From: Pseudomonas sp. Irchel s3b2
GTDB taxonomy: Bacteria > Pseudomonadota > Gammaproteobacteria > Pseudomonadales > Pseudomonadaceae
Reading direction: 5' to 3'
Length of the DNA: 64,000 nucleotides
Assembly (NCBI RefSeq): GCF_900187445.1
Contig: NZ_FYEB01000016.1
Coordinates: forward strand, 1 to 64,000
The translations under genes were made by a program, and so were the position numbers. This document shows, piece by piece, positions 63,675-64,000 of the stretch; position 1 is the first letter of the stretch; each line of letters begins with the position of its first letter. The notes beneath the pieces were generated by a model. That model had not been told where the DNA came from. It saw only the letters and a list, made by a program, of their open reading frames with translations, and ran no database searches.

Positions 63675-64000
63675 TCAAGGCATGAGGCTACGCAAGATGA
63701 GATTAGAGGTGAGCGTAGGCGCCTCTTCGACGAAATCGAGGTTGTATTGCAGCAGTAGAGGGTTGACGAATGGCCGCAGAGCAAGATGTATTGCTTCTAC
63801 AGTCTCGTCCAGGGGAGTCTTGCGCTCAAACTCACCCATCTCTCGCCCTTCACGCACAATTTGTAAAATAAACTGCTTGATCTGTGCATCATAAACTTGC
63901 GAACTGGGCCAACGCTCCGACGCAGCAAACGCTGCAATATCATAGAGTTTCCGATCATTAAAGAACAGATTCACACCTGTGGCGATCACCGTTTTGACCA
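63675..64000 (-). CDS. TetR-family repressor, partial (runs off the window)
   Basis: The visible 108 codons are the C-terminal ligand-binding part (TGVNLFFNDRKLYDIAAFAASERWPSS...). The frame stays open to the window edge, so the helix-turn-helix and start lie outside. Its convergent position next to the efflux channel gene, together with TetR-type palindromes over both efflux promoters, makes it the likely local repressor. Confidence 0.72.
   Translation of the reverse strand, partial: VKTVIATGVNLFFNDRKLYDIAAFAASERWPSSQVYDAQIKQFILQIVREGREMGEFERKTPLDETVEAIHLALRPFVNPLLLQYNLDFVEEAPTLTSNLILRSLMP

Overview
The window reads as a chromosomal segment of a Pseudomonas of the fluorescens group. Evidence: the gacA-uvrC-pgsA-tRNA-Gly order with a TTG-started gacA, a 293-residue lipase that matches the P. 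fragi type, several REP-like hairpins of the kind scattered through fluorescent pseudomonads, and high-GC codon use. No sequence search was possible, so family names rest on recognised motifs and lengths.

Core-like left part (1-25.5 kb). A parvulin, a hybrid sensor kinase and a PilT/PilU-type ATPase come first. Next is a D-3-hydroxybutyrate catabolic set on the minus strand: a sigma-54 activator, a GntP permease behind a -24/-12 promoter, 3-hydroxybutyrate dehydrogenase and acetoacetyl-CoA synthetase. A Yej-type peptide ABC operon (yejA-B-E-F), a second parvulin, a lipase and an unrecognised three-repeat protein follow. A DAHP synthase has a long leader holding two short aromatic-rich ORFs around a strong intrinsic terminator. 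A nitrilase-family hydrolase, a GNAT enzyme, gacA, uvrC, pgsA and tRNA-Gly(GCC) close this part.

Accessory right part (25.5-64 kb). Directly after tRNA-Gly lies an integrase N-terminal remnant, and a second, diverged remnant sits at 37.2 kb. Between them is a catabolic island: a LysR regulator, an exported RidA protein, a ribose-type ABC importer, a PuuE-like deacetylase-fold enzyme, an aspartate-dehydrogenase-family enzyme, an amidase, a VOC protein and a GhrA-like reductase. Two near-identical ATGCAT-N11-ATGCAT sites, one before the ABC operon and one before ridA, tie these genes into one probable LysR regulon. Then come a ParDE pair, an IS1182-type fragment and a nine-gene cellulose operon bcsEFGRQABZC of the E. 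coli type, including the phosphoethanolamine transferase bcsG.

Beyond bcs is a decayed stretch: a broken DapA-family gene, an MFS transporter, a 5'-truncated GlxA-type regulator joined head to head with a 5'-truncated 2OG-Fe(II) oxygenase, an IS66 tail and a small monooxygenase. The window ends with a TriABC-like RND efflux system (RND pump and membrane-fusion protein divergent from an OprM-type channel). Two identical-architecture palindromes cover its two promoters, and a TetR-family gene runs off the right edge.
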